A stretch of DNA of 60,566 bases from Serpula lacrymans var. lacrymans S7.9 (taxonomy: Eukaryota; Basidiomycota; Agaricomycetes; Boletales; Serpulaceae), in assembly GCF_000218685.1 (NCBI RefSeq), contig NW_006763309.1:53322-113887 (forward strand), in the 5' to 3' direction. Of this stretch, positions 31,367 to 43,201 are shown one piece after another. Position 1 is the stretch's first letter. Every line of letters begins with the position of its first letter. The translations under genes and the position numbers were made by a program. The notes beneath the pieces were generated by a model that saw only the letters and a program-made list of their open reading frames with translations, was not told where the DNA came from and ran no database searches.

Positions 31367-33099
31367 AGAGGCCAGCTGTCATTCCTTGTCAGACTGAGCC
31401 TACAAACAATAGATATGCTTCCCTTTCAATCGAAAATTTTGCTGTCTCAGAAACATGTATTAGTTTAAAAGAAAATGACATTAGCCAAAGATACAGCAAA
31501 TCTGAAATTGAAAGAAGCTATAAAAGAGGAAAACCTGAAAGGGAAACAGGCTGAAAATATTCCCAAAGTTGCTGTGCACAAGGTATCTAGAGGGGATAGA
31601 ACCATAAAAAGTGCAGCAACTGAGGAGACAACACACAAAATGTGGTGACTCAATTGGGAAGCACAAATGGTACTGATGTTTCAACACGCTCCGAAGAGGT
31701 CAGGCACCCCTCTAATAAAAACCTAGAAACAAAGGATCATAAAGAATCATGGACAGCCGCATGGGTTGCTGACAGACTTTGAGACCAAAAGGAAGAAAGA
31801 TTCATTGGTATCTTGAACAGCTGGATGCACAAAAAGAGAGGACAAGATATTGACAAAAATCTGATCAAAGAATTGAATGCATGACCACTACACAAAATGG
31901 TATTAACATTAGAAGAATTGAGACGCCCTAAACAATTTATCAGGGGAACTCAAGGAAACCAGATGAACATCACTTGCAGATTAACAAATTGCTAAGGAAC
32001 ATGTGCACATCAACCAGCAATGCGAGTTGGAGGGAAAAAAATCTGGAGATATGAGGACGATATGCAATAACTGACTGAAGAAAATGGTCCCTTACAACAA
32101 GAAAACCACCATCTTCAGCAAGAAATCTCATGATTGCAAACAGCCCTCAATTCACAAAGCAGCTCTGCATAAGTAATCCATACAATACAATGCAGTTGAC
32201 TAACATATCTACTCCTCTAGTGCTGGCATCTCCACAATTTATCCAAGCAACTCTGCGTCACATGCAGCCATTATCTCGCAAGCAAATCTGTTGTATCCAC
32301 CCAAGAATCCCATCCCTGCCCTGACAAATACCCAGTTGAAGTCTTATGGCATTTTGACAACTGCAAGAAGGACGAGGATGGTGGGTTAACAGCTCAGAAT
32401 TCTGCTTGACCCGCAATGGAGCATGTGATCTGACATGCGGATGGCACCATGGTCTCCCAATGAATGGTCCACTATCAAAGCCAGCACCCATCTCGCTCAA
32501 TTCAAGCTTGAGCAGGTACCCCTGCCAAAGTGCTGATCCCAGAAACGGTCAAGAAACTATTATCAATCCACGTATCCAACTCAGTGGAAGGCCATCCTCC
32601 CGGAGATAGAGTAGCAGCAGCTGCTGCTAACTCTGTGCTCAAACCACTGGAAGGCCGAGCACGTCCTTGGCCAGGTGTTGAAGTCCAGTAAGCTAGCTAA
32701 CAAGGTGGATATTAGTGGTGACAATGAAAACACCAATCTCACTACTATATTATCAGGAACAGGAATGGCAACAGAGCCTCAAAAGAGGTGTCAAGCAAGG
32801 TCAAGTGTCTTGAAAACGGCGAAGAAACAACAACCTGTGACCAGTGTTGTTTCAGAGGGCACCCACTCAGACATTGGGATGGCAGTGGATCACTCTCATC
32901 CGCAGGTATTAATGCCTCCACCTGCTGCCAGTGCCTGTTCAAAAGTCGCTGGCTCCTCCGTCTTTTTTGTCTGTTGCTCCGGATATCAGGCCAAAAAGGT
33001 ATAACATAGGATTAATAGAAGTCAATTCCTCTATATCCAATTTGAAAGGTATTTGTTCTCCATTTTTTTCATTCAAATTTAGGCCTGAAACATTCTAGG
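31367..33099. other. Degenerate sequence, no recognisable gene
   Basis: Short plus-strand frames (for example 32675-33004, beginning at a non-verified start) have ordinary composition but match no family I know. The stretch follows the gag fragment and may include decayed retrotransposon protease sequence near 31380-31450. Confidence 0.3.
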
Positions 33100-33960
33100 T
33101 ATCATCTCTCGTGATTTCAGCTCATTCTTCTCTGGCATTAATCTTCTCAATGCCATGGAGTTATCCCCTGACTTCTCCCCGGGCCCCCCTTCCCCCCCTG
33201 TGCTCAAATTTATTGAGCGTATTGAGCATGCTGATCCACACCCCTCTGACTTTGACAAAGACAACCACGGTATCTCTTGGGGCCACCATTAGTTTACCTC
33301 TGGATCTATGACTTTTTCAGCTCTACTGACATCCTGGGATACAATAGGTAACTGCAAGACAGCTAGGCATCTAATTGCTGCAGCTGTAAAGACGTGTCAA
33401 AATGCAAGATATGTATGCTTTCAGGACAAGATTCATTCTTTGACATTCCTTGCAGATAAGTATCTGAGCAACATTCTCGACCTTTTGTGGGCAGCCTGGA
33501 AAACGGCCAAAGGGGTAAGTACTTGGTTTTCTCAAAGTATCCATTATCTGATCAATAATTCTATAGCCAATATCTAAGGGTAAGGCCTTGTCTGATTTAT
33601 CCTTGTTTTCTACTCTTTGTTGGACTGTGTTGATAATCTCATCCACCACTTCGGCCTCTATGGCACCTCCCTCATCTATTTCCACCGTCTCAGCTCTCAC
33701 TGTACTTGCATCGGTGGCTGCCTCTGTCCTGTCTATTTCACAAGTCACAGCTGGTGATTCTGATTCACCCAACGAGGAAGAGTGTTGTGCAGAATTCCAG
33801 GTAAGTGTGTTATATCTGTCAGTGAAAAACTAACTCACGCTCAATTCACAGACCTTGAAGAAAAATGAGTTGATTGAGTGGATCAAGACCAGTGGGGTCA
33901 CCGTCTCCAACTTAAAACAGAGGAATAAGAAAGGTATTGATTGATTTTTTTTACCACTCT
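33100..33960 (+). other. Exon-like segments with consensus introns, family unknown
   Basis: Plus-strand coding-like blocks end at good donors. One block (ARHLIAAAVKTCQNAR, LADKYLSNILDLLWAAWKT) stops before GTAAGTAC near 33515. Another (SQVTAGDSDSPNEEECC) stops before GTAAGTGT at about 33801. After an acceptor near 33851 comes TLKKNELIEWIKTSGVTVSN. This could be a small spliced gene, but the minus strand of 33371-33772 is also open, so the call is weak. Confidence 0.3.
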
Positions 33961-34299
33961 AACCATCTGATATGATTTTGTAGATCTTGTAACAACTATA
34001 CTGGCCTTACCCCCCAAGAAATAGCCCTCCAAAAGGGAAATTAATTCATTTTTATCTAATGTCAGTCTCACATTTGTGTTTCTCATTACACAACTAACTT
34101 GTATTACTATTACAGCGGAAGGGGAAGAAAAATCCGCCCACAGTCAAGAAATGATTGAAGACAAGATTTTAATCTGCTTGCACAATATGAACATGTTTTT
34201 TTTTTGGTCATTATGCAGTAGAGGCTTTCTCTTGTTGCTCTCCTACAATTTTTTGTGTGCTTTCCTTATGCTTTCTTACATTTTTGTATGCTTTATATG

Positions 34300-34610
34300 T
34301 ACATATACTTTGTATAATTGGGACTATTTGACTGCAATGTGACTAAGTTGAACTATTTTTTGCAACAACCGGCAATTGAGACTACACTGGACTACAGAAT
34401 CACTTGACTTTGTTGGACTCTTGCTTGACTTTGTAGGACTCTTGTTGGACTATGTTCTCCCTTATCCTAGACTGAGAAACACAACTTTATTGGACTAAAA
34501 TTGACTATTTCCTGCAGATTTTAGTCACAGTTTTTGCAAGTTGGACTGCTGCTGGACTATATGGGACTATATGTGACTGTATGTGACTAACCATTATTAC
34601 TGAGGGTGAC
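34300..34610. repeat. Degenerate GGACT/TGACT-rich repeat
   Basis: The pentamers GGACT and TGACT recur irregularly many times over about 300 bp (for example TTGGACT and TATGGGACTATATG). It lies at the point where the KDZ-type reading stops, so it may mark a rearrangement or insertion edge. Confidence 0.5.
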
Positions 34611-34612
34611 AC

Positions 34613-35123
34613 TCAGTAAAAAGTCACAGGCAAATGATGCACACTGGATCTGTCTACCAGAAGCATCACTGTGTTGTCATTGATGTCAGTGGAGCAAGTC
34701 CTTTTGCATACACCACCCATTGTGAGTACTTCTTCATCTTCCCATAATTCTCGTTCCTCATTGTCTGATGGGGCACCTGGAAAATTGACCTGGGTACTAT
34801 CCCCCCAGGAATTACCCTCCAGTGAGTTATCCTCTGCTAGATTATAGTTGTTATCACGTCCCGGGAATGGTTTCCCAGTATAGCCCAGATGAATTACCAA
34901 GCCAAGAAGGTTCAAAATGTGTGCCCACCTATTGCTCAACTCTATGAAATGGTAACCTCTGGTGAGCATCCCTGCAGCATGTCATGCAATACTCTGGTTT
35001 CCCCAAACATTCTGTGCACTGCCAAGTTCCTTCTCTAACTAAACAAAGGCTGCAGGTCTGTCCTAGGGACCACCTGTAACCTGCTTGAGGACTTGCAGAT
35101 ACTCTGAACAATGATCCAGCCAT
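34613..35123 (-). pseudogene. KDZ transposase N-terminal fragment with CxC2 cysteine cluster
   Basis: The minus strand reads CSLCLVREGTWQCTECLG, then PEYCMTCCRDAHQRLPFHRV, the CxC2-like cysteine cluster found at the N-terminus of KDZ (Kyakuja-Dileera-Zisupton) transposases. In a second frame it continues LLGLVIHLGYTGKPFP and MLLVDRSSVHHLPV. The catalytic KDZ domain should follow but is missing beyond 34612. One frame change and the truncation make it non-functional. Confidence 0.75.
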
Positions 35124-35271
35124 TATCTCATGTAATCATTTTGTGACTAAACCAATGTCAGACAAATAATGACGGATGTACTTACTCAATAGACTATCAC
35201 AATGCACAATGGGATCTGCACCCGTGTACAGTGATTCTGGACCTTCTGGGCATGCAACCAATCAGTAGTAC

Positions 35272-35345
35272 ACCTTGGTAGCTTAGTTGGTAAAAGCACC
35301 GGACCACAAAAGCTGGGGTCCCAGGTTCAAGCCCTGGCCAATGCA
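35272..35345 (+). tRNA. Degenerate tRNA-like sequence
   Basis: Box A (TAGCTTAGTTGG) and box B (GGTTCAAGCCC) are present with correct spacing, and the T stem CCAGG/CCTGG pairs. The acceptor stem has two mismatches and the anticodon stem cannot form, so this is a tRNA-derived relic, perhaps a SINE head. Confidence 0.4.
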
Positions 35346-35423
35346 TGTTTTCTCATACTACAAACAAATGTTATAATTTGTCATGGACTTGCCTTCCTTG
35401 AAGTTATAACCAATAACTCAAGG

Positions 35424-35847
35424 TGTAACAACCAAAGTTTAAATACTCTGGCACACAACTCAGACAGGCAAAGAGGAGAGTGGAGGAGGGGATAAACTGC
35501 TTATAATAGGACCAAGTCACTGTAGTTGTGAGTAAACCACAGGAGGACTTGCTGAGGAGTCTCCTTGATCTATTGGGGTATTTATACAACAACTACAGAC
35601 TATTTGTACATGTATACTATACAGTTTGGTAAAAGCAGTGGCTAATGATGTTGTAGGGCGCAGCTTGTGTGACCAGCTCCACTATGTGAGGGAGTTGTAT
35701 CTAAAAATAAGAGGAAGCTGCGCAGCGCAAGAAAATGAAAGTTTAAGTGGGGTTTGAAAGAAAGGAAAAGTGCTGCACGGCACAAGTGTGAAAGAAAGTT
35801 GGAACAGAGACTGAAAGTTGAAGGTCCACAAATTGTGTATTGTAACA
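35424..35847 (-). mobile_element. 3' LTR, family LTR-A, of a truncated gypsy
   Basis: A 424 bp LTR from TGTAACAACC to TATTGTAACA on the plus text. It is followed at 35848 by CTACCCCCCTCC, which on the minus strand is a polypurine tract (GGAGGGGGGTAG) directly before the LTR start. The attached internal sequence is the integrase end at 35848-36770. This copy and 40600-40892 fix the orientation of the whole LTR-A family. Confidence 0.85.
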
Positions 35848-36770
35848 CTACCCCCCTCCTAAGGCTTGACTTCCAGGTGAGACCAAATAGAGTTAGTAGT
35901 TAAATGTTTGGGTATTGGTTGAAAAATGGAATTAAGAAGTTCCAAATCCATGCCTTTAAGCTTCCAAGGAGCCAAGGGATTTTTAGAATAAACTTCACAA
36001 ACAGCATCGCAGGAATTGTCCAAATGGGCTTCTGGTTTCTATGTTCTGTCCTTATCTCAATAGCCCTTCCAGAGAACTAGGAACTCTAATTTTGTAATGG
36101 ATCAATTTTTCTATTGCATTCCCATCATGTCATGGTTATCCAACCCATTCCCAGTCACTCCTCTCGCCATTGGATTAGAAGTCATAGCTAGTACTTTCTT
36201 ACTTTTATCTTTCTTTTTCTTATTTTCCTTTCATGTTCATATTCTATCATACTTACAGTGTAGGAGACTCCTCTCCCACCCCCAAGAAGATATTCCAATG
36301 GCATAACTCCAATCAAGAGCGGTGCTCTGGAATACTTCAGTGAGACATTAATCAGTGATAAGTAATTATGATAGATAGTACCATTTTTCCTCTTTTTACT
36401 ACTGCATAGTTGTTTAGTTAGACCACTTTCTTATTCTTTCTCTTTTTGATCTGACTTTTATGATTTGCTATATAAGGAGTAGATACTTGATATATTATTC
36501 TTTAGTTCAATATTAGTTTGGATTTGCACTCATACCAATACTCTTCAATGTCAATACCTTGATCCACTGCCTTTTTCAAAGGATTTGGCCAGACATTTGG
36601 TGTTGTTATATAGCTTCACATTAGTTGCCTGACAAATTTTCCATGCTTGAAGTGTGCATTCAAAACATGTTCCACTTTAAATTCTTCTTCATCTCCCTGG
36701 GTGGCTACAACCGGTCTATATATTGTCCTGATACTGGCCATTTGTAGGGTTCCACACAGCTAGTCCAGTA
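35848..36770 (-). pseudogene. Gypsy integrase/chromodomain end, interrupted by a solo LTR
   Basis: The two parts 35848-36092 and 36635-36770 align with the Gypsy-2 3' region at 40907-41290: the shared CTAGGAACTCTAATTTT, the chromodomain-coding stretch, and the following linker. The join is broken by the LTR at 36093-36634. Beyond 36770 the similarity is lost. Many substitutions show it is older than Gypsy-2. Confidence 0.7.
36093..36634 (+). mobile_element. Solo LTR, distant Gypsy-1 family, TSD AATTT
   Basis: A 542 bp unit from TGTAATGGATC to TTGCCTGACA, with AATTT at 36088-36092 and 36635-36639. It is diverged from the Gypsy-1 LTR but shares its start, a TATATAAG box near 36470 and its end. 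It is nested in a gypsy chromodomain remnant. Confidence 0.85.
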
Positions 36771-37718
36771 TTCCCAGGCTTTGAAGTAATCTAGTGTTCC
36801 TGAGCTTTGTAGTAATACAAGATTCCCAGGCTTCTACTCGTTCCCGGTATCCAACTGCAATGTGCCTGGGTTTTACCCTTTTCATTGAGCAAGCTACTAC
36901 AAATAGTTACAAACTTGCAGCAGTGATGTACCCAGATCAAGACAGTTCAGCTGCTATTCCATATCTATAACTGTATAACATGATCATGTGAAGGTACTGA
37001 CCACCCTGGGGTCTCCATCCTGCACATTGTATGTATATACTCCCTCATGTAATATGCAAAACATATTCTCTCACCACTACAGGACAAAACCCCATGATTC
37101 AGTAACTTCCCACTAAATGCAGTAATACATCAGGAAAACATGATGTGGCTATAAATGCAATAAAGTGCAAAAAATATGCTATTATAGCAAAAATATTATT
37201 CAGATCTGTTCACTTACAAAGTCCCTTGCTATAGTGTGTTATAGTGTGCACTATAATGCACTATAGTGCACCAGATGCAAAAATATGCAGGCTTATACAT
37301 TATAGAAATTGCCTATAGCATAAAAAGCCAAATATATCAAAGTCACCCCAGCTGTATACGGCCTTGCAATAGATTGATATAAATGGCTTTAATTCCCCTA
37401 AACACCGTTCAAAGCTAACTAGATCAATCCCAATCATTTCACTTCCACTTATTTTCAAAATGTAAAAACAATCAAAAGATCAATGATTAAAAAAGCGCAA
37501 TATACACAAGTGGTAGCTACAAGTATATAAAATTACTGCTTAAAAGCCCTGGCTGCCTCCTCTAAAGTATTAAAGTCAAATATGAGATGGGAGGGTTTAG
37601 AAAAAGCCAAAGTAACTGGGACTGTCTCTGTAAAATATAATAATAAAAAATTAAAAAATTAGAGCAAACTATTCACCATACAAACTCTTTAATATCACCA
37701 AACACGCCTGCCAAATAT
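36771..37718. other. AT-rich intergenic sequence, no gene
   Basis: No frame of note. Short local repeats occur: TTCCCAGGCTT variants at 36770-36840 and CACTATA/TATAGTG palindromic runs at about 37230-37275. Confidence 0.4.
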
Positions 37719-38128
37719 TGTCACCATAACACAATTTTTGGACCTTTAATTTTCATTCTCCTATTTAACCTTCTTAGTTTTCACACACTGTGCTATGCGG
37801 CACTTTCCTTTTGTTCAAACTCCACCTTCTCGCGCTGTGCTGCCTTTTCTTATTTTTAGCTACAAGTATCTCACGCAGTGGAGCTGGGTCACATGGGCTG
37901 CGCCCTCTAACATCATCAGTCACTGCCTCCATCAACTGTACAGTACACATGTACAAATAGCTTGTAGTAGTATAAATACCCCAATAGATTAAGGAGACTC
38001 CTCAGCGAGTCCTCCTGTTGTATCCTCACAACTAACTTGTTGAAGCCTAAAGGGTAACCACCCCCTCATCATTACCTCTATAGCTTGTCTGAGTTGTGTG
38101 CCAGAGTAACAAACTCTTGGTTGTTACA
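37719..38128 (+). mobile_element. Solo LTR, family LTR-A, TSD AATAT
   Basis: A 410 bp unit from TGTCACCATAACAC to TTGGTTGTTACA, with AATAT at 37714-37718 and 38129-38133. It is inserted in AT-rich DNA, the only clear LTR-A copy here not obviously inside another element. Confidence 0.93.
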
Positions 38129-38629
38129 AATATGTTGGGGAACATTCCCTGAACTCTTGAATTGGATTCATATAATGCTCCCATCTATAAATTAAATGAG
38201 GCAAATATAAAAAATTACCAGAAAACAAATAGTACATACTGTGGAGCAAATGAATTCTCAGAGAAATCTACCATTCTATTATTGATAGTGCCAAGTAAAG
38301 CACATTCAACAGTTAAATTGAATTTGTGAATAAAAGAGTGAGAAAAACCTTACACAGCATGCTACCAGGGCAAGTGCAGGGGCATTATGGAGATATGGGC
38401 TGTCTTTCTTACTATATTTCCTTCCTTCACCTTTAGGTCCCTACCACTGACTTTGAAAGAGCATTTTAAAGATGTCGTTTTTCCATGGTAGTAGTCCCAC
38501 TATCAAACTTGAAGCAAAAACCTGCCCCGGTGAGCTCCAGAATGGCCTCATTGTAGTCTCCTACACTTGCCAAAATATCATACCACTCTGCTTTGGAGAG
38601 ACAATCCTGGCATACTAGTGTCTCCCAGT
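38129..38629. other. No recognisable gene
   Basis: Short frames only between the solo LTR and the LTR3 relic; no family resemblance. Confidence 0.35.
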
Positions 38630-39636
38630 TGCTGATGATAGAAAGCGCATAAACTAACACACAATCCTCCCAGATTCCGCGGAACTTGTGTATGGGCTTT
38701 CCCTCCTAGAACTGTGGAGTGGTCTGGTTGTTTGTGGGGTGGTACATATAACAATCCTTCAAAATAAAACCCAGAGATGTATGGGTGTGGGTTTTGAGGA
38801 GGAGCGATAGTTGGAAGATAGAAGATAGGGGCTTTGTGACGGGTATGGAGAAGCAACTACCTTGCTGATTGTAGCACAAGATAGGTTTGAGAACAATAAG
38901 GTGACAAGGTTCCAAGTGATAGTAGGCTCCTGACACACAGACTGTAGTGCTCAGAAAGACTCTAATCAAAAGGGATAACAATGACTTTGGAAGTGATGAG
39001 TGACAATGACAGCAGTTAACAGTAGTAGCAGTAGTAAGTGTTGTGACCACACTGGATCACAAATAGCAGTGAATAGTAGACTTGAGATTAGAGAAGAAGT
39101 CTGGATTGAATTTCTTGTTTTTACAAGGTAAAATACAGGGGTTTAAATAGTAACAAAAAGGTAGGCTATGCATAGTACAAGGAAAAGAAAGAGATAGAAC
39201 AATGAATGCTGTATAAATTATGTAACAGGTTTGTACAGCCATAAAATAAAGTCCAATAGCAGAAAGAGAGAAAGAAAACCATGATGTCATGGGAAGATGC
39301 AGTAAAAAAAAGCAAGGCAAGCGGCTGATGATTTAATAGTGGAAGGCAGCAGATTGATGTCATGAAGATGGACCTGTTGCCCAATTTGGACCAGCCGCTG
39401 AGGCTTTGCTGATATTAACAGTGGCACATGGTGGTCAACAGATTGGTGATAAAAGTGGATGGAGGGTGGAGGAGCAAAGAAGACAAGTAGGAGGAGGGTG
39501 GAGGTGAGCAAAGGTGAGTGTGTCTTGCTATTCTACATGGCACTGTGCCTATGTGGTACACAGGCAAGTCTTTTGAATATTTGCTTCATTTTTGACACCT
39601 GTCCGTGCTACCAATCAATTTTGGTGCATAATAGCA
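38630..39636 (-). mobile_element. LTR3 copy C, internally deleted (about 1.0 kb)
   Basis: Both ends match LTR3 (sense start TGCTATTATGCACC, end CATCATCAGCA) but about 800 bp of the middle is lost. The encoded ORF is reduced to scraps (YHVPLLISAKP-like becomes HHVPLLISAKPQR). It diverges visibly from copies A and B, so it is older. A CCCAGT hexamer lies near both ends but not directly adjacent on the right. Confidence 0.75.
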
Positions 39637-40599
39637 GTGCCCAGTCCCCATCTGCATGTGAAGGATCTATATCAGCATTTTCATTGTTGGTTCTGTCATG
39701 TCCGTCTCCATTGTCTCCATTATCAAGATCTCCAAAGGAGATAGTATTTCCTCAAGTTTGAACCTCCCAAATCTTTGGTTATCTTGGGATTATGCTTCTC
39801 ATGGCCTGCTGGTTGGCATAACCCCATGCCCCCCACATGGTACCCTGGACTCCCATTTCAATACTCCTGCACCAGACTTCTAGTCCACCATACACTTTCC
39901 TATGCATGTTCTCGTACTTCTCATGGACTCTGTAGTTTACACCTTATGATACACTCCCTGCACATATATTTCTCTTTTGCTAGATAATTGTCTGCATGGA
40001 ACTCTGTACCTACATTATGAGTTACTCCTTATGAGCTCCTACTCCTCCAACAGTATATCAGTTGTAGCTCCTGTACTCTGTTCCTGCAGTTCAAATATCA
40101 ACTAGATTCCCTCGCCTTTTTACCAGTCCCTTTCTAAGTCTTTCCGCTTCTTCCCCAAAGGGCCTTTACTCTGCTACTCTCCCCCGTCCATTCTGACAAG
40201 TTAGGGACCAAGGTCCGCAGAAGGGCCTAATGCATGAGCTAAGCCAACTCCCAACTCCCAACCTTATACTCCATTACTCCTTCACTCCATCACCATACTC
40301 CATAACTCCAACGCTCAAAAAGGTCTTGGTTCTGACACACAAAAACTAACCCATATTCTTCAAAGCAGCAACAGCCGACAAAATTGTTGAGTGACCACCA
40401 CCACTTTTATCATCCTCACCATCACCAGTGAATTTTTTCCAAAGACAGTGTCATTGCAATAATCCAACCACATCAGGTCTTGCTCAAGTTGGACATGATC
40501 TACTTCTGTTGTATTATTATCTACCCCTGCTCCAAAGGTAATCTGTTCCCCTCCTCTATAGTATTGCTTTTGATACTCAACTATGAAATGTCTTTCTTT
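39637..40599. other. Unrecognised sequence, CT-rich centre, one coding-like patch
   Basis: 39880-40330 is rich in ACTCC/CTCC runs. The minus strand at 40430-40590 reads VEYQKQYYRGGEQITFGAGV and VQLEQDLMWLDYCNDTVFGK, which looks coding but is not recognised. It ends where the truncated LTR-A begins. Confidence 0.3.
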
Positions 40600-40892
40600 C
40601 TGCTGAGGAGTCTCCTTGATCTCTTGGGGTATATATACTACTACAGGTTGTTTGTACATGTGTACTATACAGTTGATGAAGGCAGTGGCTGATGATGTCA
40701 TGGGGCACAGTCTGTGTGACCAGCTCCACTGCGTGAGATATTTGTAGCTAAAATTAAAGAAAGGCAGCACAGCGTAAGAAGGTGGAGTTTGAACAAAATG
40801 GAAAGAGCCACATAGCACAGTGTGTGAAAAATATAGAAGAAAGTTAAAGAGGAGAATGAAAATTAAAGGTCCAAAAATTGTGTATCGCAACA
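40600..40892 (-). mobile_element. Gypsy-2 3' LTR, family LTR-A, truncated
   Basis: The first 293 bp in sense direction (TGTTGCGATACACA onward) are kept. Similarity stops at GCTGAGGAGTCTCC at 40600. It is directly preceded, in sense, by a polypurine tract and the Gypsy-2 chromodomain region. Confidence 0.85.
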
Positions 40893-40906
40893 CTACCCCC
40901 CCCTCC
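40893..40906 (-). other. Gypsy-2 polypurine tract
   Basis: The minus strand reads GGAGGGGGGGGTAG abutting the LTR start TGTTGCG, as expected for a retrotransposon plus-strand primer. Confidence 0.85.
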
Positions 40907-42867
40907 AAGGCTTGACTTCCAGGCGAGACCAAGTACCAGAGGTAGTAGCTAAATTTTTGGGTATAAGTTGAAAAAGGGAATTAAAAAGGGTTGAATCCAT
41001 GCCCCTAAGCTTTTTAGGAGCCAAGGGACATTTAGAATAGAATTCTTGGACAGCATTGCGGGAATTGTCCTAACGGGCTTTTGGTTTCCACATTCTGTCT
41101 TCATCTCCATAGCCCTTCCATAGGACTAGGAACTCTAATTTTCCACACTTCAAGCATGCATCCACCACCCGTTTAACCTCAAATTCTTCTTCACCTTCCT
41201 GGGTGACTACAACCAGTTCAGGCCAGTCCACATACTGTCGCGGCAGCAGCCCTTTGTAGGGTTTCACACAGCTAATATTGACCGTGGGTACTACCCTCAT
41301 TTGTTTTGGGAGTTCCAGCTCCACTGTGTTGGGTTTGACTTCCTTAATCCGGTAAGGACCAATCCACTTTTTGGTCAGTTTTCTAGACTACTGATCTTTT
41401 AATTTTAAGTGGTTGGTGTCTAACCAGACCAGGTCGCCGACCTTGTAATCAGGGGCCTTAGAGCGTCTATGCTCTGCCTTGTGTTTTATCTGCTCTGCAG
41501 TTTTGAATAGCGCCTTGCGCATTTTGTCTATGACAAACTTCATGTCTTTAGCCATGTTCTCTGCAGCCTTATTTTTGCTTTTGCCAGGTTCCACACCCAT
41601 TCTGGGAAGGTACAATCTTGTAACCTTGAATGGTGCTTTTCCTGTAGCTGACAACTGTTTGATATTATATGAGACCTGAGCTATTTTTAGCCACTTGGCC
41701 CAATCCATCTGCCTGTGATTAATAAATATACAAAGGTATTGCTTCAATTTTTGAGCCTCTCTGTTTGTCCATCAGTCTGCGGATGGAACACTATGGATAA
41801 CTTAGGTTTGATACCCAGCATCTGGCAAAGCGTTTTTTGTAAATTTGCCAGCAAATTGTGGTCCCCTATTGGAGATAACCGTTTTTGGTAACCCATGGAT
41901 AGACCATACAAAATCTTTAAATAGATCTGCCATACCAGCGGCGGTAATAGTTTTGTTGGTGGGAATGAATACCACTTCTTTGGAGAAGCAATCTACTACC
42001 ACCATTACTGAATCATACCCATTTGATTCAGGTAGACCCATTGTGAAATCAACTGATATGTCCTGCCAGGGACCAGCTGGCATATCTTAGACAGGATTTT
42101 ACGTATTCCTGTACATCTTTGATCATGCTAGGCCACATGTAGTTTCTGGAGATCAACTCCATTGTTTGTTGCCACTCAGGGTGCCCAGCCACTGGAGTGT
42201 TGTGATGTCTATCTATTGCCTTGATCCTTGTGGACTCAGGCACATAGATTTTGTCTTTGTAATGGAAGAGCCCGTCTTCCCATAAATAATGTGAATTTCC
42301 ATCAAGGTGCGCCTTCTCTTCTGAGGAGATGTCTTTCTTGAAGACTTCTAGAAGATCGGAGTCTTGCCTGATTTGAATATTGGCAACCCTGGATTAATCT
42401 ATCAGGGTGACACCTTTGTTGTCATCTTTGATGCCATTGGCATGATCCTCTCTTCTAGATAAAGTGTCCGCTTTCCCCATAGAAGTTCCTGGCTTATGAA
42501 TTAATTTATAATTAAACCTAGACAAGTACACCGCATAGCAGGCCTGTCTTCGGTTCAAGTCTCAGGCCGTCATAAAATACTCCAGATTTTAAACTGGTGC
42601 CTAGCACCTTCTAAGTAGTGCCGCCAGTGCTCTAAAGCTCTAATGATGGCCAGCATCTTCTTATTGTAAATTTGATAGTTGCGCTCTGTAGGCAACAAAC
42701 TATGCAATAAATCAGGGCATTTAATTGATAGAACAGCTCCAGTAGCAATATCAGAAGAGTCGGTTTCTAGCCAAAACTCTTTGTCTAATTCTGGAAATGC
42801 TAACATGGGCACTGTTGTGAATGCCTGTTTAAGCTTATCAAAAGCTTCTTGTTCTTTGGCTCCCCAG
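40907..42867 (-). pseudogene. Gypsy-2 RNase H end, integrase and chromodomain
   Basis: Sense order on the minus strand starts with AFPELDKEFWLETDSSDIATG and YNKKMLAIIRALEHWRHYL (42570-42812). Next come the integrase zinc region (YMWPSMIKDVQEYVKSCLRY), the core (VDFTMGLPESNGYD, ISNRGPQFAGKF), and INHRQMDWAKWL. At 41070-41324 is a chromodomain (FEVKRVVDACLKCGK, VLWKGYGDEDRMW). Stops and frame changes occur at about 42560, 42050, 41760 and 41070. ISNRGPQF has Asn where the catalytic Asp belongs, a further inactivating change. Confidence 0.85.
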
Positions 42868-43201
42868 TGTTCAATTGAGAACTTTTAGGAAGTGTCTAGC
42901 CACTCGCTGAGAGCTAACAGGGACAGAACTAGAGTCCAGTATGAGTAACTTTATTATCAGAGAGTACAGAATGTGTACAGTACCTAGAGTCCAGTATGAG
43001 TAACTAAAGAATAGGAATACTAGACTCTGTAATACTAATCCGAAGTTTTGTAAACAAAGGTAAACAAATCAGCCACAAAGGCGAAATTATAGAATGCTCA
43101 GTGAATACTGAACAATAGAGCAAAAGGAATAAAGAGGAAAGTGATTTAGAAAGAAGAGAAAAAAGATAGCATAACTAGGTGCAGAATCACCAAAACTAAC
43201 A
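42868..43201 (-). mobile_element. Solo LTR of the Ty1/copia family seen at 59981, TSD CCCAG
   Basis: A 334 bp unit from TGTTCAATTGAG to CCAAAACTAACA on the plus text, with CCCAG at 42863-42867 and 43202-43206. It is the reverse complement of the 59981-60300 LTR family, including two copies of the ACTAGAGTCCA...GAGTAACT block. It interrupts Gypsy-2 between RT and RNase H. Confidence 0.9.

Noticed and set aside
38624..39645. CCCAGT as a target duplication of LTR3 copy C
   Set aside because: The right-hand hexamer is separated from the element end by three bases, so it does not flank the element precisely; it may be chance.
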